Origin: Chitinophaga oryzae
Lineage (GTDB): Bacteria; Bacteroidota; Bacteroidia; Chitinophagales; Chitinophagaceae
Direction: 5' to 3'
Assembly: GCF_012516375.2 (NCBI RefSeq)
Contig: NZ_CP051204.2
Span: forward strand, 5,580,001-5,644,000
Length of the DNA stretch: 64,000 bases
Shown: piece by piece, positions 43,178-53,079 of the stretch
How the letters are laid out: each line of letters begins with the position of its first letter
Position numbering within the stretch: the first letter of the stretch is position 1
Notes under the pieces: generated by a model
Seen by the model: only the letters and a program-made list of their open reading frames with translations
Told to the model about the DNA's origin: nothing
Databases searched by the model: none
Made by a program: the position numbers and the translations under genes

Positions 43178-45685
43178 ATGAAGCAAAACTGGCTAAAAGC
43201 CATTCTTCCGCATCTGGCAGCAATTGGCATCTTTATATTGCTGGCAACGGTTTACTGCTCTCCTGTATTGGAAGGCAAGATAGTAAACCAGAGCGACATG
43301 ATGAACGTAACCGGAATGGCCAAAGAGGCGAGGGACTTTTACGAAACGACGGGTGAAACCCCTTTGTGGACTAACAGCATGTTCTCCGGGATGCCTTCCT
43401 ATGTGATTTACACAGGCCCCGGCAAAAATGCGATCACCTTCGTGAACAAACTGGTCACCCTCGGCCTGCCCTCCCCTGTTAACATGCTGTTCCTCGCTAT
43501 GATCAGCATGTACCTCCTCGCCTGCATCCTGGATTTCAAATACTGGATAAGGATACTGGGCGCCATCGCTTTTGCTTTCTGCTCTTATAATGTGATCCTC
43601 ATCGATGTAGGACACATCACCAAAATGTACGACATCGCACTGATGCCTGCTGTACTGGCCGGCATCATCCTCACCTACCGCGGACGCCTCATCGGCGGAT
43701 TTGGCCTTACCGCCATCGCCACCGCCCTGCTGATATACAACAACCACCTGCAGATGATCTATTACACCCTGATCATGATCCTCATCCTGGTGGTAGGCGC
43801 TTTTATCCACGGCTATAAAACAAAGACCCTCCCGCAGTTCTTCAAAGCTTCCGTACTGCTGGCCATCGCCGGCATACTGGCTATTTTACCTGCGGCAGAC
43901 AACCTGCTCCCCGTAAAGGAATACACCGACTATACCATGCGCGGCAGCAAATCCGAACTCACCCTCGGTAAAGAAGATGCGAAAGAAAATAAATCCACGG
44001 GGCTCGACATAGACTACGCTTTCGAATGGAGCTACGGCGTCCCGGAATCCTTCACCTTCATGATCCCCGGCTTCGTGGGCAACTCCTCCGGCCAGAAACT
44101 GGGCACCGGCTCCCATGTGTACGAACAGATGGTCAGCCTCGGCGCTCCGCCCCAGCAAGTGGAACAGTTCATGGAACAGATGAAATTCCCGCTGTACTAC
44201 GGCGCACAGGAAAGAGGCACCTCCGGCCCCGTATACGTAGGCGCTATCATCTGCTTCCTGTTCATCCTCTCCCTGCTGGTAGTGAACAGCTGGCATAAAT
44301 GGTGGCTGCTGGCCGTTACCATCGTGGGCTTTATCCTCGCATGGGGCAAAAACTTCGCTTTTATCAACGATTTCCTTTTCTACCACCTCCCGCTGTACAG
44401 CAAGTTCAGAGCGCCTGCACAAGCCCTCGTACTGCCGTCCCTTACCTTCGTGATACTGGCGTGCTGGGCGCTGCAGGAAGTGGCCAACGGTAAACACAGC
44501 AAGGAAGCACTGCTGCAGAAACTGAAACAGGCACTCTACATCTCCGGCGGGATCATCGCAGTGATCGGCATCCTCGGCAGCATGTTCTGGAACTTCAGCA
44601 GCCACAGCGATGCAAGCATGACGCAGTATTTCGCTCAGATGATGGGCGGCGAAGAAAACGCCAAACTCATGATCCGCGCACTGGAAAAAGACCGCAGCTC
44701 CCTGCTGCTGAAAGACAGCATCCGCTCCCTGGTATTTATCCTGATCGCCGCCGGCGCCATCTGGGCCTACCTGAAAGAGAAACTGGCATGGCAGCCCGCT
44801 GCACTGATACTGGTAGCCGCCGTAGCCATAGACCTGGTACAGGTAGACCGTAACTATCTCGGTAAAGACAGCTTCGTGGATGAATCAGTGATGAACGCGC
44901 CCTTCCAGCCTTCTGCCGCTGACCTGCAAATTAAACAGGACCCGGACCCGTACTACCGTGTGTTCAACCTCACCTCCGATCCGTTTAATGACGCCATCCC
45001 CTCTTACTTCCACAAAAACATCGGTGGCTACAGCCCCGCCAAACTGTGGATCTACCAGGACCTCATCACCCACCAGATCTCTAAAAACAATATGGGCGTG
45101 CTCAATATGCTCAACGCCAAATATTTCATCGTACCGGACCAGAAAACCGGTCAACCGGTAGCACAGCGCAATCCCGACAATAACGGTAACGCCTGGTTCG
45201 TAAAAGGGATCGTATGGGCCCCGGACGCCAATACGGAAATGAAAACGCTGGACTACCTGCATACGAAAGACTCCGCAGTAGTGGACAAACGTTTTGCGAA
45301 AGAACTAGGTGCCAACTACCAACCCGCTGCTACTGACAGCAGCGCTGCCATCAAACTCACCAAATACGGCCTCAACAGCCTGGAATATACGTCCACCAAC
45401 GCACAGGAAGGTCTTGGCGTATTCTCCGAGATCTACTACCCCGCCGGCTGGAACGCTTACATCGACGGTAAAAAGACCGACATCGTAAGGGTCGACTACG
45501 CCCTGCGCGGCCTGAAAATACCTGCCGGCCAGCATAAGATCGACCTGAAATTTGAGCCTGCCACTTTCTACAAAGCCCAGAAAATATCCTCCATCACCTC
45601 CATCATACTGGTGCTGGTGGTAATCGGGTCATTTATATGGGAAATCATTGGCGCAGGTAAAAAAGAAGAGAAAGCCGCAGCATAA
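43178..45685 (+). CDS. YfhO-family membrane protein, putative glycosyltransferase
   Basis: An 835-residue polytopic protein with about 12 transmembrane helices over residues 8-580, a soluble region and one C-terminal helix (ISSITSIILVLVVIGSFIWEI). The first periplasmic loop (QSDMMNVTGMAKEARDFYETTG) and NSMFSGMPSY are typical of the Bacteroidota YfhO-like family, whose fold resembles GT-C enzymes. It ends in charged residues. A substrate is not known. It is followed by a strong terminator and then the convergent polysaccharide cluster. Confidence 0.9.
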   Translation: MKQNWLKAILPHLAAIGIFILLATVYCSPVLEGKIVNQSDMMNVTGMAKEARDFYETTGETPLWTNSMFSGMPSYVIYTGPGKNAITFVNKLVTLGLPSPVNMLFLAMISMYLLACILDFKYWIRILGAIAFAFCSYNVILIDVGHITKMYDIALMPAVLAGIILTYRGRLIGGFGLTAIATALLIYNNHLQMIYYTLIMILILVVGAFIHGYKTKTLPQFFKASVLLAIAGILAILPAADNLLPVKEYTDYTMRGSKSELTLGKEDAKENKSTGLDIDYAFEWSYGVPESFTFMIPGFVGNSSGQKLGTGSHVYEQMVSLGAPPQQVEQFMEQMKFPLYYGAQERGTSGPVYVGAIICFLFILSLLVVNSWHKWWLLAVTIVGFILAWGKNFAFINDFLFYHLPLYSKFRAPAQALVLPSLTFVILACWALQEVANGKHSKEALLQKLKQALYISGGIIAVIGILGSMFWNFSSHSDASMTQYFAQMMGGEENAKLMIRALEKDRSSLLLKDSIRSLVFILIAAGAIWAYLKEKLAWQPAALILVAAVAIDLVQVDRNYLGKDSFVDESVMNAPFQPSAADLQIKQDPDPYYRVFNLTSDPFNDAIPSYFHKNIGGYSPAKLWIYQDLITHQISKNNMGVLNMLNAKYFIVPDQKTGQPVAQRNPDNNGNAWFVKGIVWAPDANTEMKTLDYLHTKDSAVVDKRFAKELGANYQPAATDSSAAIKLTKYGLNSLEYTSTNAQEGLGVFSEIYYPAGWNAYIDGKKTDIVRVDYALRGLKIPAGQHKIDLKFEPATFYKAQKISSITSIILVLVVIGSFIWEIIGAGKKEEKAAA

Positions 45686-45712
45686 AACAGTGGCGCAACA
45701 TAACACTAACAC

Positions 45713-45743
45713 AAAGGGCAGACCTGAACGGTCTGCCCTTTGT
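45713..45743. terminator. Bidirectional terminator
   Basis: AAAGGGCAGACC-TGAAC-GGTCTGCCCTTT with A/T-rich flanks, between convergent genes. Confidence 0.9.
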
Positions 45744-45768
45744 TATTAAGGTGATCTGCATTATATCA

Positions 45769-46527
45769 TTAATACTTTTTCGAGAATATATATCGCAGCC
45801 CGATAAACAGGTGATGCGTGAAATTAGGGATATGCCCGTAATACCGGCTCAATATCTTGTACCGTTCCTTCCACGCCAGCTGCTGCCGTTGCTTGGAAGT
45901 ACCGCCCACCCTGAATTTTGACACGGTAATATGCGTATTGCAAATATGACGGGAAGCCTTTAATGTTCTGATCATCCAGTCGATGTCTGCACATACTTTA
46001 TATTGCAGATCGTAGAGCGGGCTCAGCTTCCGGCGTATGATATATGCCTGGTGAGACACCACCATGCCGTGTTTCAGGCTTTTCCAGTTGAGCTGTGCCG
46101 GTACTTTATGCGGCGTTTGTTCAGAGCGCAGTCCCAATTCATTGCCGTGCTCGTCGATGAACATCGCTTCTCCGTAATATACGTCTGCATCCGCGCAGCT
46201 GTGCATCATTTTCTCAATCACTGTATCCTCCGCAAGGACATCGTCTGCATTGAGGAACAACAGGTATTCGCCGGTGGCCAGCTGCATCCCTTTGTTCATG
46301 GCGTCATACAGGCCGTTGTCTTTCTCCGACACCACTTTCGCGATGCGGGAGCGGTAAGGCGCTATCACCTCCATGGTATTATCTTTCGAGGCCCCATCCA
46401 CGATGATGTACTCGATATGCGGGTAGGTCTGTGCCAGCACGCTTCGGATGGTGCTTTCAATAAACCTGCCTGCATTGTAACATACGGTGATAATGCTGAC
46501 AACCGGTGATGATCGTTTATCCGTCAC
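45769..46527 (-). CDS. Glycosyltransferase family 2
   Basis: A 252-residue GT-A enzyme. The N-terminus SIITVCYNAGRFIESTIRSV, EYIIVDGASKDNT and the DxD-type metal motif FLNADDVL are all present. It is a cytoplasmic enzyme that adds one sugar to a polysaccharide repeat unit. It is the last gene of the minus-strand surface-sugar operon (45769-51392), with a 10-base gap after the aminotransferase gene. Confidence 0.94.
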   Translation of the reverse strand: MTDKRSSPVVSIITVCYNAGRFIESTIRSVLAQTYPHIEYIIVDGASKDNTMEVIAPYRSRIAKVVSEKDNGLYDAMNKGMQLATGEYLLFLNADDVLAEDTVIEKMMHSCADADVYYGEAMFIDEHGNELGLRSEQTPHKVPAQLNWKSLKHGMVVSHQAYIIRRKLSPLYDLQYKVCADIDWMIRTLKASRHICNTHITVSKFRVGGTSKQRQQLAWKERYKILSRYYGHIPNFTHHLFIGLRYIFSKKY

Positions 46528-46537
46528 TGTTATTTCT

Positions 46538-47623
46538 TTAGAATTTATTGATCACTTCCACCACTTTCTCTATGTCCGCGGTGGTATGACAGTAAGAACA
46601 CGGCAGGCTCAGCGTGGTACGGTGTATCTCTTCCGAAATCGGGTAGGAAGCACCTTCGATAATGCCTTTCATGGCTTTCTGGTGATGCGGCGGCAGCGGA
46701 TAGTGGATATCTGTTTTCACGCCATTGTCCAGCAGGAACTGCTTCAGTTCATCCCGGCGTTCGTGGCGGATATTATAGATATGATAAACATCAAAATAAT
46801 CCGGGTGTACCACGGGTTTGATGAAATCGCTTTTTAATCCCTGGTGGTAGATGTCTGCCAGCTTGCGTTTATGCTCTGTGATCTGCGCGAGGTATTTGAA
46901 CTTCACGCTGAGGAAAGCCGCCTGCACTTCATCCAGGCGGGAGTTGTAGCCCACCACCTCATTGTAATATTTTACATCGGAGCCGTAGTTACGCAGCCGG
47001 CGGATGGCGGTGGCCAGATCATCGTCGTTGCAGAGGATGGCCCCTGCATCGCCGAGGGCGCCGAGATTTTTGGTCGGATAAAAACTGAACGCCCCGAATT
47101 CCCCGAAAGTGCCGGTCAGTTGCCCTTTGAAGGAGGCGGCATGTGACTGGGCGCAGTCTTCGATCAGTACCAGGTTGTGTTTTTCCTTGATGGCCATAAT
47201 TTTGTCCATCTCGCAGCTTTTACCGTAGAGATGCACCACCATGATAGCGCGGGTGCGGGGCGTGATCGCTGCCGGAATTTTCTCCGGATCGATGTTGTAC
47301 GTATGGATATCCGGCTCCACCAGCACGGGCTTCAGGCCGCACTGCGCGATAGACAGGATGGTGGCGATGTAGGTATTGGAAGGAACGATCACCTCATCGC
47401 CCGGCGCGAAGCTGAACGCACGCAGCGCCAGGATCAGCGCGTCGAGGCCGTTGGCCAGCCCGAGGCAATGTTTTACATGATGATACTGCGCATAGGCGGT
47501 TTCAAATTCCTTTACTTTATTGCCCAGTATGTACCAGCCGCTTTCCAGCGTGTCGCTGAAAGCAGCTTTGAATTCGTCGAAGAAAGGCTTGTTCAGCAAG
47601 CCGAGGTTTTCATAATCGATCAT
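46538..47623 (-). CDS. DegT/DnrJ/EryC1 aminotransferase, FdtB/QdtB-like
   Basis: A 361-residue PLP-dependent sugar aminotransferase. The PLP lysine is visible in [13 protein letters not shown], with [10 protein letters not shown] upstream and [27 protein letters not shown] downstream. The adjacent gene encodes the matching 3,4-ketoisomerase, so the enzyme probably makes dTDP-3-amino-3,6-dideoxy-hexose (the Fuc3N/Qui3N series). Which of the two epimers is made cannot be told. The start overlaps the end of the isomerase gene by four bases. Confidence 0.93.
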   Translation of the reverse strand: MIDYENLGLLNKPFFDEFKAAFSDTLESGWYILGNKVKEFETAYAQYHHVKHCLGLANGLDALILALRAFSFAPGDEVIVPSNTYIATILSIAQCGLKPVLVEPDIHTYNIDPEKIPAAITPRTRAIMVVHLYGKSCEMDKIMAIKEKHNLVLIEDCAQSHAASFKGQLTGTFGEFGAFSFYPTKNLGALGDAGAILCNDDDLATAIRRLRNYGSDVKYYNEVVGYNSRLDEVQAAFLSVKFKYLAQITEHKRKLADIYHQGLKSDFIKPVVHPDYFDVYHIYNIRHERRDELKQFLLDNGVKTDIHYPLPPHHQKAMKGIIEGASYPISEEIHRTTLSLPCSYCHTTADIEKVVEVINKF

Positions 47624-48003
47624 AACCTGTCAGCGATGTCATAAGGTTCGTAAATATAATCGGCCGGGTCGAAAGGCGTGGATGCCATCACCAGCAATAC
47701 CGCATCGGGGGTAAAATGGTGCATGGTATGCCAGTCTTCCGGTTCCAGTATCAGGCATTTGTTGGGATGGTCCAGCACAAAGTCGGTCTTTTCTCCTTTA
47801 CCGTTATTGTTGGATACGATACAACTGCCATGTACACAGATGGCGGCCTGTATGGTATGGTGATGACGGTGGCCCCCTCTTACGGAATCATCCACGCCAT
47901 AGATATAAAAGATCCTTTTGATGGAAAAAGGGATCTGCTTTTCGATGACGGTAAGGTTCCCCCGTTTATCACTGTGTGTCGTCAGATCAATAATATGTGC
48001 CAT
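47620..48003 (-). CDS. dTDP-4-oxo-6-deoxyhexose 3,4-ketoisomerase, WxcM/FdtA family
   Basis: A 127-residue cupin. [44 protein letters not shown] and [11 protein letters not shown] mark the family, and the histidine pair HRHHH lies at the active site. It moves the keto group of dTDP-4-oxo-6-deoxyglucose from C4 to C3, before transamination by the downstream enzyme. The start overlaps nothing upstream; the gap to the glycosyltransferase gene is 9 bases. Confidence 0.92.
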   Translation of the reverse strand: MAHIIDLTTHSDKRGNLTVIEKQIPFSIKRIFYIYGVDDSVRGGHRHHHTIQAAICVHGSCIVSNNNGKGEKTDFVLDHPNKCLILEPEDWHTMHHFTPDAVLLVMASTPFDPADYIYEPYDIADRL

Positions 48004-48012
48004 ACTTTGTAT

Positions 48013-49014
48013 TTAAATCCCGGATTCCTTCAGGGGATATATATGATAAACATTTCTCAGTTTGCGCCAGATGGTGACCAGCATAGCTTTCAGCCCGGCC
48101 GGCCGGGGCCTGGCCCCATGCGGGTCAAAAGACGGGTCAACCGCCTGTATCTGCCGTTTGCTTTTCTCCAGTTCCAGGATATACGGTTCATAGAACAGTT
48201 GCTTAACGGCCGGCGTGATGATACGCCTGCCCAGTTCTATGGTATTATCGGAAAAATACTTCAGGTAATGGAAATGGTAAAATATCGGGGCAAACTCTTT
48301 CCCGGTGCTGATCTCGCGGCAGCGTAATTTATCGCCGTTTTTAAACACATCGTATTGCTGGATATTCCACAACGCCAGGCCGCCGCCCAGGTTCTCCATT
48401 ACCCATACGTTCATGAAACGGGTAGGCCAGTCGTCCAGGTATTTCTGGTCGCCGAACTTACCGTCTTCGTGGCGGTCATAGCACCAGTCGAGGCACGCAT
48501 TGCGCCACCACTGTAACGCTTCCATGCCCCAGCGGTTGTTGCGGAAGGTGATATACTGCACGCAGTATTTGCCGCTTAACTTGCTTTTATCGTACTGCGG
48601 CGTATAACGATGCTCGGTGATCAGCACGGAATGGTTACCCATCTCCTCCATCAGCACGCGGGGATCGTTGTAAAAATACAGGTCCGCATCGATATAGGTA
48701 CAATGCGGCAGCTGAAACTGTTGAATGCAATAAAGAATGGTGGAAGAGCTACAGGTCCAGCAGTATTCCGCCCGGTTACGGGTAGGCTTCACCTTCAGGA
48801 GTTCCGGGTCTTCAAATTCCGCCAGCGAGATCACGGTCAGGTGCGGCAGCGCCATCTTCCGTAATACAGACAGGCATTTGTCGTCGAAAGCAAAAACATA
48901 CAGGTGAAAATCGGAGCATACGGCCGCCAGTGAAGTGTACATGGCCAGCCCACGGGACAAATAATTACTGTCAAACAGCGTACAATAATATAATGTAGTA
49001 TCTCTTTCGTTCAT
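48013..49014 (-). CDS. Glycosyltransferase, nucleotide-diphospho-sugar transferase fold
   Basis: A 333-residue protein. YYCTLFDSNYLSRGLAMYTS at the N-terminus and the metal site CTYIDADLYFYNDP resemble GT8-like glycosyltransferases. GDQKYLDDWPTRF in the middle is a typical acceptor-side motif. A cytoplasmic enzyme of the surface polysaccharide operon; donor and acceptor are unknown. Confidence 0.88.
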   Translation of the reverse strand: MNERDTTLYYCTLFDSNYLSRGLAMYTSLAAVCSDFHLYVFAFDDKCLSVLRKMALPHLTVISLAEFEDPELLKVKPTRNRAEYCWTCSSSTILYCIQQFQLPHCTYIDADLYFYNDPRVLMEEMGNHSVLITEHRYTPQYDKSKLSGKYCVQYITFRNNRWGMEALQWWRNACLDWCYDRHEDGKFGDQKYLDDWPTRFMNVWVMENLGGGLALWNIQQYDVFKNGDKLRCREISTGKEFAPIFYHFHYLKYFSDNTIELGRRIITPAVKQLFYEPYILELEKSKRQIQAVDPSFDPHGARPRPAGLKAMLVTIWRKLRNVYHIYPLKESGI

Positions 49015-49023
49015 AATCAGTTT

Positions 49024-49668
49024 TTATTCCTTCACCGTTTCCAGGATGACGGTCTTGCGGAACCATCCGGGAAACAGGCCGCCCAGGAGGTCGATCAGCT
49101 TAAAGCCGGCCGACACGTACAGCTTCCGTTTCTTTTGCAATCCGCCCACTGCCAGCAACAGCTCATCATAGTCCCGGACAGACAGCTGGTGGATATGGCC
49201 GGTATTGTACCAGTGATAGCCAAACAGCATCCGCCTGGGCATCCTGCCGTTGAACAGCATGTCGAAGCGGTTGATAAAGTACGCAAAGTTAGGAAATGAG
49301 ACGATCTGATAACGGGAAACCCGTTTCATTTCGGCCAATAATTTCTCCGGGTACATCACCATCTGGATCGTCACATTACATACCGCCACGTCAAATTCGT
49401 TGTCGCCATACGGCAATGTCTCGTCGATACGCCCGGAGATGACGTCCAGCCCTTTCTGCCGGCAGATCTCCACGCCCGACTCAGAAAGCTCCATGCCTTT
49501 GCACTGACATTGCTTTTCCTGCTGCATGGCCTCTATCAGCAAGCCGTTACCACAGCCCAGGTCCAGTACTTTACTTCCTGTCTCCAGTAAACTGATGATC
49601 TTACTGTATTCAGGTCTTCTGTTGGCTGGAATACCCGAATAGTCATAATTCCGGTTGTCATTGCGCAT
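49024..49668 (-). CDS. Class I SAM-dependent methyltransferase
   Basis: A 214-residue methyltransferase. SAM-binding motif I is VLDLGCGNGLLIEAM (near residues 36-50), followed by GMELSESGVEICR and the post-II motif FDVAVCNVTIQMV. The pattern resembles the MetW group, but in this context it more likely methylates a sugar or lipid carrier. It is in the minus-strand operon between glycosyltransferase genes. Confidence 0.88.
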   Translation of the reverse strand: MRNDNRNYDYSGIPANRRPEYSKIISLLETGSKVLDLGCGNGLLIEAMQQEKQCQCKGMELSESGVEICRQKGLDVISGRIDETLPYGDNEFDVAVCNVTIQMVMYPEKLLAEMKRVSRYQIVSFPNFAYFINRFDMLFNGRMPRRMLFGYHWYNTGHIHQLSVRDYDELLLAVGGLQKKRKLYVSAGFKLIDLLGGLFPGWFRKTVILETVKE

Positions 49669-49720
49669 GTATGTGGTGTTTTGATCGTCGGACCATTTTG
49701 CAATCCCGGGGGCTAAACGG

Positions 49721-50628
49721 CTATCGCTTTTTGATAAACCGCTTCAGCCGCTGAACGAAGCCCGGTTTGATGGACCTGAAATAGGTTTCAAAGGCGGCCG
49801 TGCCTTGTACACTGGCCTCCATGGGTAATTTCTGTAATATCACCGGCGTGGGGGACAACACCACCTCAAAGTTCCCCGTATCGGCCTCATCCATGTGTGT
49901 GGCCGATTCATCACCGCCGATGTTCTGTACCAGCGAGCGGGACGGGTACAAAGTCAGCATATTCTTCAAAAAGGCGGACGCATACCAGCGGATAGCCCAG
50001 GAGTCGTTCTGGCCGCTGATCTGCTTCCGCAGCATTTTCATGTAATTATAGGTGTCATTAAAATCGAACGCCCTGCCCTCCCCTTTCAGGCGGATGGCAT
50101 CGTACAGCTTCTGACCGTCCGGCTCAAACTGCTTCCAGGCGCGGGCCCAGGTAGCCCATCCCCAGCAGTCGGCCCCCGGATAAAAAATGTCTCGGGCATT
50201 TTCTCCAGTAACGGGTATACATACCCGTGAATAGAAGCCACCTGTGGCTCATCTTCATACAGGTCCAGGCCCTCGTTCATATATTTGAGAAAATAAGGCG
50301 ACAATACCAGGTCGTCTTCCACGATGATAGCTTTGCCATGCTTTTCAATGACTTCCGTCACGCCGGTGATCACCGATCTGGCCAGCCCGTAGTTCTGTAC
50401 CCTTTCGGCAATGTGCACGGTGCCGCACCAGTTACGGCTGCGGATCACCTCCCGGGTAGCGGCTATCTGCTGCAATGTCTCTGCAGTAGCACCTTCTTTC
50501 GGCCCGTCCGCAAAAACATACAGCTCACTTTCCGCCGCTTCCGGATTGAGCGCCAGGCTTTCCAGGGCTTTCCTGGTGATCTCCGGCCGCTTAAATGCGA
50601 AAAATATAATAGGTGCTAATGTTGCCAT
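49721..50628 (-). pseudogene. Glycosyltransferase gene with a single-base frameshift
   Basis: Two fragments on the minus strand read as one protein. The 5' part (50628 to about 50178) has PIIFFAFKRPEITRKALESL, ELYVFADGPKEG and the DxD motif IIVEDDLVLSP. At a run of five C (50173-50177) the frame is lost; adding one C restores RGADCWGWATWARAWKQFEP, a well-known motif of this glycosyltransferase group, and the reading continues to the stop at 49721. The total would be about 302 residues. This is either a real inactivating mutation or a homopolymer sequencing error. The flanking genes are intact and in the same operon. Confidence 0.85.
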
Positions 50629-50633
50629 ATCTG

Positions 50634-51392
50634 CTATTTATAGGATCCTTCGGCAAATCCCTTGCCTACGGGGTAAACACCCGTTACTACCACGCCGGGC
50701 AGATGGCTCCAGCGTTCGAGTATATTTAACTCCGCATCCCGCAGCGCATCGTCCAGGAACCAGGTAGCGCCCGGTTTGGCCATGGACTGCAAAGCAGGGA
50801 CAGTGTTGTACCGGCTGTTATCGCCGCCTGCCGGGCCATCAATGATCAGCCAGTCAAACGGCTCCATAAAAGGCAATGTTGCCAGGCCGCCGAACTGCGC
50901 GAAATCGTACCCTTCGTCAGGGCCTGCTACCGGCAGATGGTAAATATGCACGCCCTTTTCCAGCCCCAGGTCCTTCAACCGGCCTTCCAGGCGCAGCTTC
51001 TCTTTTGGGTCCTGCTCCAGCGACAGCAAAATGCCGTCGGGACGATACAATGAAAAATATTTGCCAAACATGATCGTGCTCACGCCACAACCACATTCCA
51101 CGATTACTTTCGGACGTTCTTTTACCAGCCGGCTCCACAACAGCGCCATAGAATCGGCGTCCATCGTCCAGCTTCCCAGCGTAACACCGTCATAAAGTCC
51201 TTTCAGCTCCTGCACCGGTATAGCTGCTCCAGGTGTTTTCAACCAGCGGTAAGAAGGGCTCAGGATATTCTCCTTGCCGGAAAAGCGCCGCAGAGAAGCT
51301 TTTTTGGCTTCCCAGAAAGACAGCGGATATGGTTTTACAGGCATTTTGCGGTTGGCTAAATACATGTAATTCCTGATAAGGAAATTTATCAT
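50634..51392 (-). CDS. Methyltransferase-fold protein of the polysaccharide cluster
   Basis: A 252-residue protein. VIVECGCGVSTIMFGKYFS (near residue 95) is a class I SAM-binding motif, followed by LSLEQDPKEKLRLEGRL and LIIDGPAGGDNSRY, a pattern seen in cluster-associated methyltransferases. The N-terminus has a short hydrophobic or basic stretch without a clear signal peptide. It is the first gene of the minus-strand operon; the region 51393-51562 probably holds its promoter and that of the divergent flippase. Confidence 0.85.
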   Translation of the reverse strand: MINFLIRNYMYLANRKMPVKPYPLSFWEAKKASLRRFSGKENILSPSYRWLKTPGAAIPVQELKGLYDGVTLGSWTMDADSMALLWSRLVKERPKVIVECGCGVSTIMFGKYFSLYRPDGILLSLEQDPKEKLRLEGRLKDLGLEKGVHIYHLPVAGPDEGYDFAQFGGLATLPFMEPFDWLIIDGPAGGDNSRYNTVPALQSMAKPGATWFLDDALRDAELNILERWSHLPGVVVTGVYPVGKGFAEGSYK

Positions 51393-51562
51393 GCGTAATT
51401 CAGATTTATAAAACGATACAATGCGCTTAACTGTTCCAGCTTGTTATCACAACAAAATAAGCTCATAAATCGCAGAATGCAAAAACTATGAAAAAAATTT
51501 ACTGTTTGTTGTGCATTAATACACAATTACTGATAAGAACAACCTCCCTGAAAGATTCTTTC

Positions 51563-51570
51563 TATATTTG
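51563..51570 (+). promoter_or_regulatory. -7 promoter box upstream of the flippase gene
   Basis: TATATTTG (TAnnTTTG) ending 18 bases before the ATG at 51589. Confidence 0.65.
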
Positions 51571-51588
51571 CGCTTCATAAAACAGGCA

Positions 51589-53079
51589 ATGGGGATCATC
51601 CGAAAACAGAGCTTTTATTCATCTATCTTTATCTATATAGGGTTCGCCTTCGGCGCGGTCAACCTGATCATGCTGATGCCAAAGATTTTCTCCCGCGAGG
51701 AAATCGGCCTTACCCGCGTATTGATCGATGTCAGCACGCTCCTGGCCACGGTAGCTTCTCTCGGCGCGGTACCGGTGATCAACAAATTTTTTCCGTTTTA
51801 TCACGATTACCTGAAGCCGGAAAAAAACGATCTCCCCAAACTCACGCTGATCGTTTCGCTGATCGGTTACGTGCTGTTCATCCTGTTTACAGTTATCTTC
51901 AAAGGGCTCATCATCCGTAAATTCAGCGGCAACTCCTCGCTTTTTATCACCTACTTCTACGCCATCTACCCGCTCACCTTTTTCATACTGGCGTATAATA
52001 TGCTGGAAGGTTTTGCCTGGGGCCTGCACAAAACAATCGCCTCCAATTTCCTGAAAGAAGGAGGTATCCGCATCATTTCCACCGTAATGCTGCTGGTGTT
52101 TGCCTTTGCCCATATCAGCTTCACCCAGTATATTAATGTATTCAGCCTGCCTTATGCCGTCGCCGCCATCGCGCTGCTGGTGATCCTGTGGCGCACCGGC
52201 CAGCTGAAACTCAGCAGCGGCGGCATCAGCAACGTTACCCGCCGGCTGGGCAAACGTATGTTCATCTTCAGCAGTTACGTGTTTTCTTCCAACGTGTTCA
52301 CCCTGCTGCGGAAAACCAACGATATCCTCATTATCTCCAGTATCAGCGGCCTTGAACATGCGGGGCTCTTTTCCTACGCTACGTTTGTGATCAGCTTCAT
52401 GGAAGTGCCGCAACGCAGCATGTACGCCATCACCACGCCTATCCTCGCCACCGCCTGGAAAAACAGGGACATGGCCAAAATACAGGAACTATACACCAAA
52501 AGCTCTATCACCCTGTCTATCGCCGGCATCGGCATCTTCGGGGCCATCTGGCTGTCGGTCCACAACCTCGTGCTGTACCTCGGTCCGGGCTGGGACCTGA
52601 TCGTCAAAATCATCTTCCTCCTGGGCCTCGCCAAAATGATCGACCTGGTAACAGGCATCAACAACCAGATTATCCAGACATCCAACTACTGGCGCTTTGA
52701 TTTTGTCAGCTCCATCGTGGTGGTGTTTATCTCTTTCTTTTTCAATATATACCTGCAAAGGCGTATCGGCACTATCGGCGCGGCTTATGCAGACCTCATC
52801 ACCGTGGGGATCTTCAATCTCGCACGTTACCTCTTCATCTGGATCCGTTTCGGCATGCAACCCCTAAGCCTCAAAACGCTGTACGCGCTGCTGCTGGGTG
52901 TAGGCGGCGTATTGCTGGTGCAACTGCTGCCATTTATGTTTAACATGTATGCAGACACCATCGTGCGTTCCGTCCTTTTCATGGGACTGTTCGGCGCCGC
53001 CGTGATCGGCACGCGGTTGTCGGAAGATGTCAACAACGCCTGGGAAATTATCAAAGGAAAGATAGGACTCCGCTACTAG
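51589..53079 (+). CDS. Polysaccharide flippase (Wzx/MurJ-like, MATE superfamily)
   Basis: A 496-residue protein with about 14 transmembrane helices, from the ATG at 51589. The frame is open to a TTG at 51568, but that codon lies inside the promoter box. The start FYSSIFIYIGFAFGAVNLIM, LAYNMLEGFAWGLHKTIASN and the mid-protein LRKTNDILIISSISGLEHAGLF are typical of oligosaccharide flippases. It would move lipid-linked repeat units across the inner membrane for the adjacent glycosyltransferase cluster. It overlaps the stop of the convergent NlpC gene by four bases. Confidence 0.93.
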   Translation: MGIIRKQSFYSSIFIYIGFAFGAVNLIMLMPKIFSREEIGLTRVLIDVSTLLATVASLGAVPVINKFFPFYHDYLKPEKNDLPKLTLIVSLIGYVLFILFTVIFKGLIIRKFSGNSSLFITYFYAIYPLTFFILAYNMLEGFAWGLHKTIASNFLKEGGIRIISTVMLLVFAFAHISFTQYINVFSLPYAVAAIALLVILWRTGQLKLSSGGISNVTRRLGKRMFIFSSYVFSSNVFTLLRKTNDILIISSISGLEHAGLFSYATFVISFMEVPQRSMYAITTPILATAWKNRDMAKIQELYTKSSITLSIAGIGIFGAIWLSVHNLVLYLGPGWDLIVKIIFLLGLAKMIDLVTGINNQIIQTSNYWRFDFVSSIVVVFISFFFNIYLQRRIGTIGAAYADLITVGIFNLARYLFIWIRFGMQPLSLKTLYALLLGVGGVLLVQLLPFMFNMYADTIVRSVLFMGLFGAAVIGTRLSEDVNNAWEIIKGKIGLRY

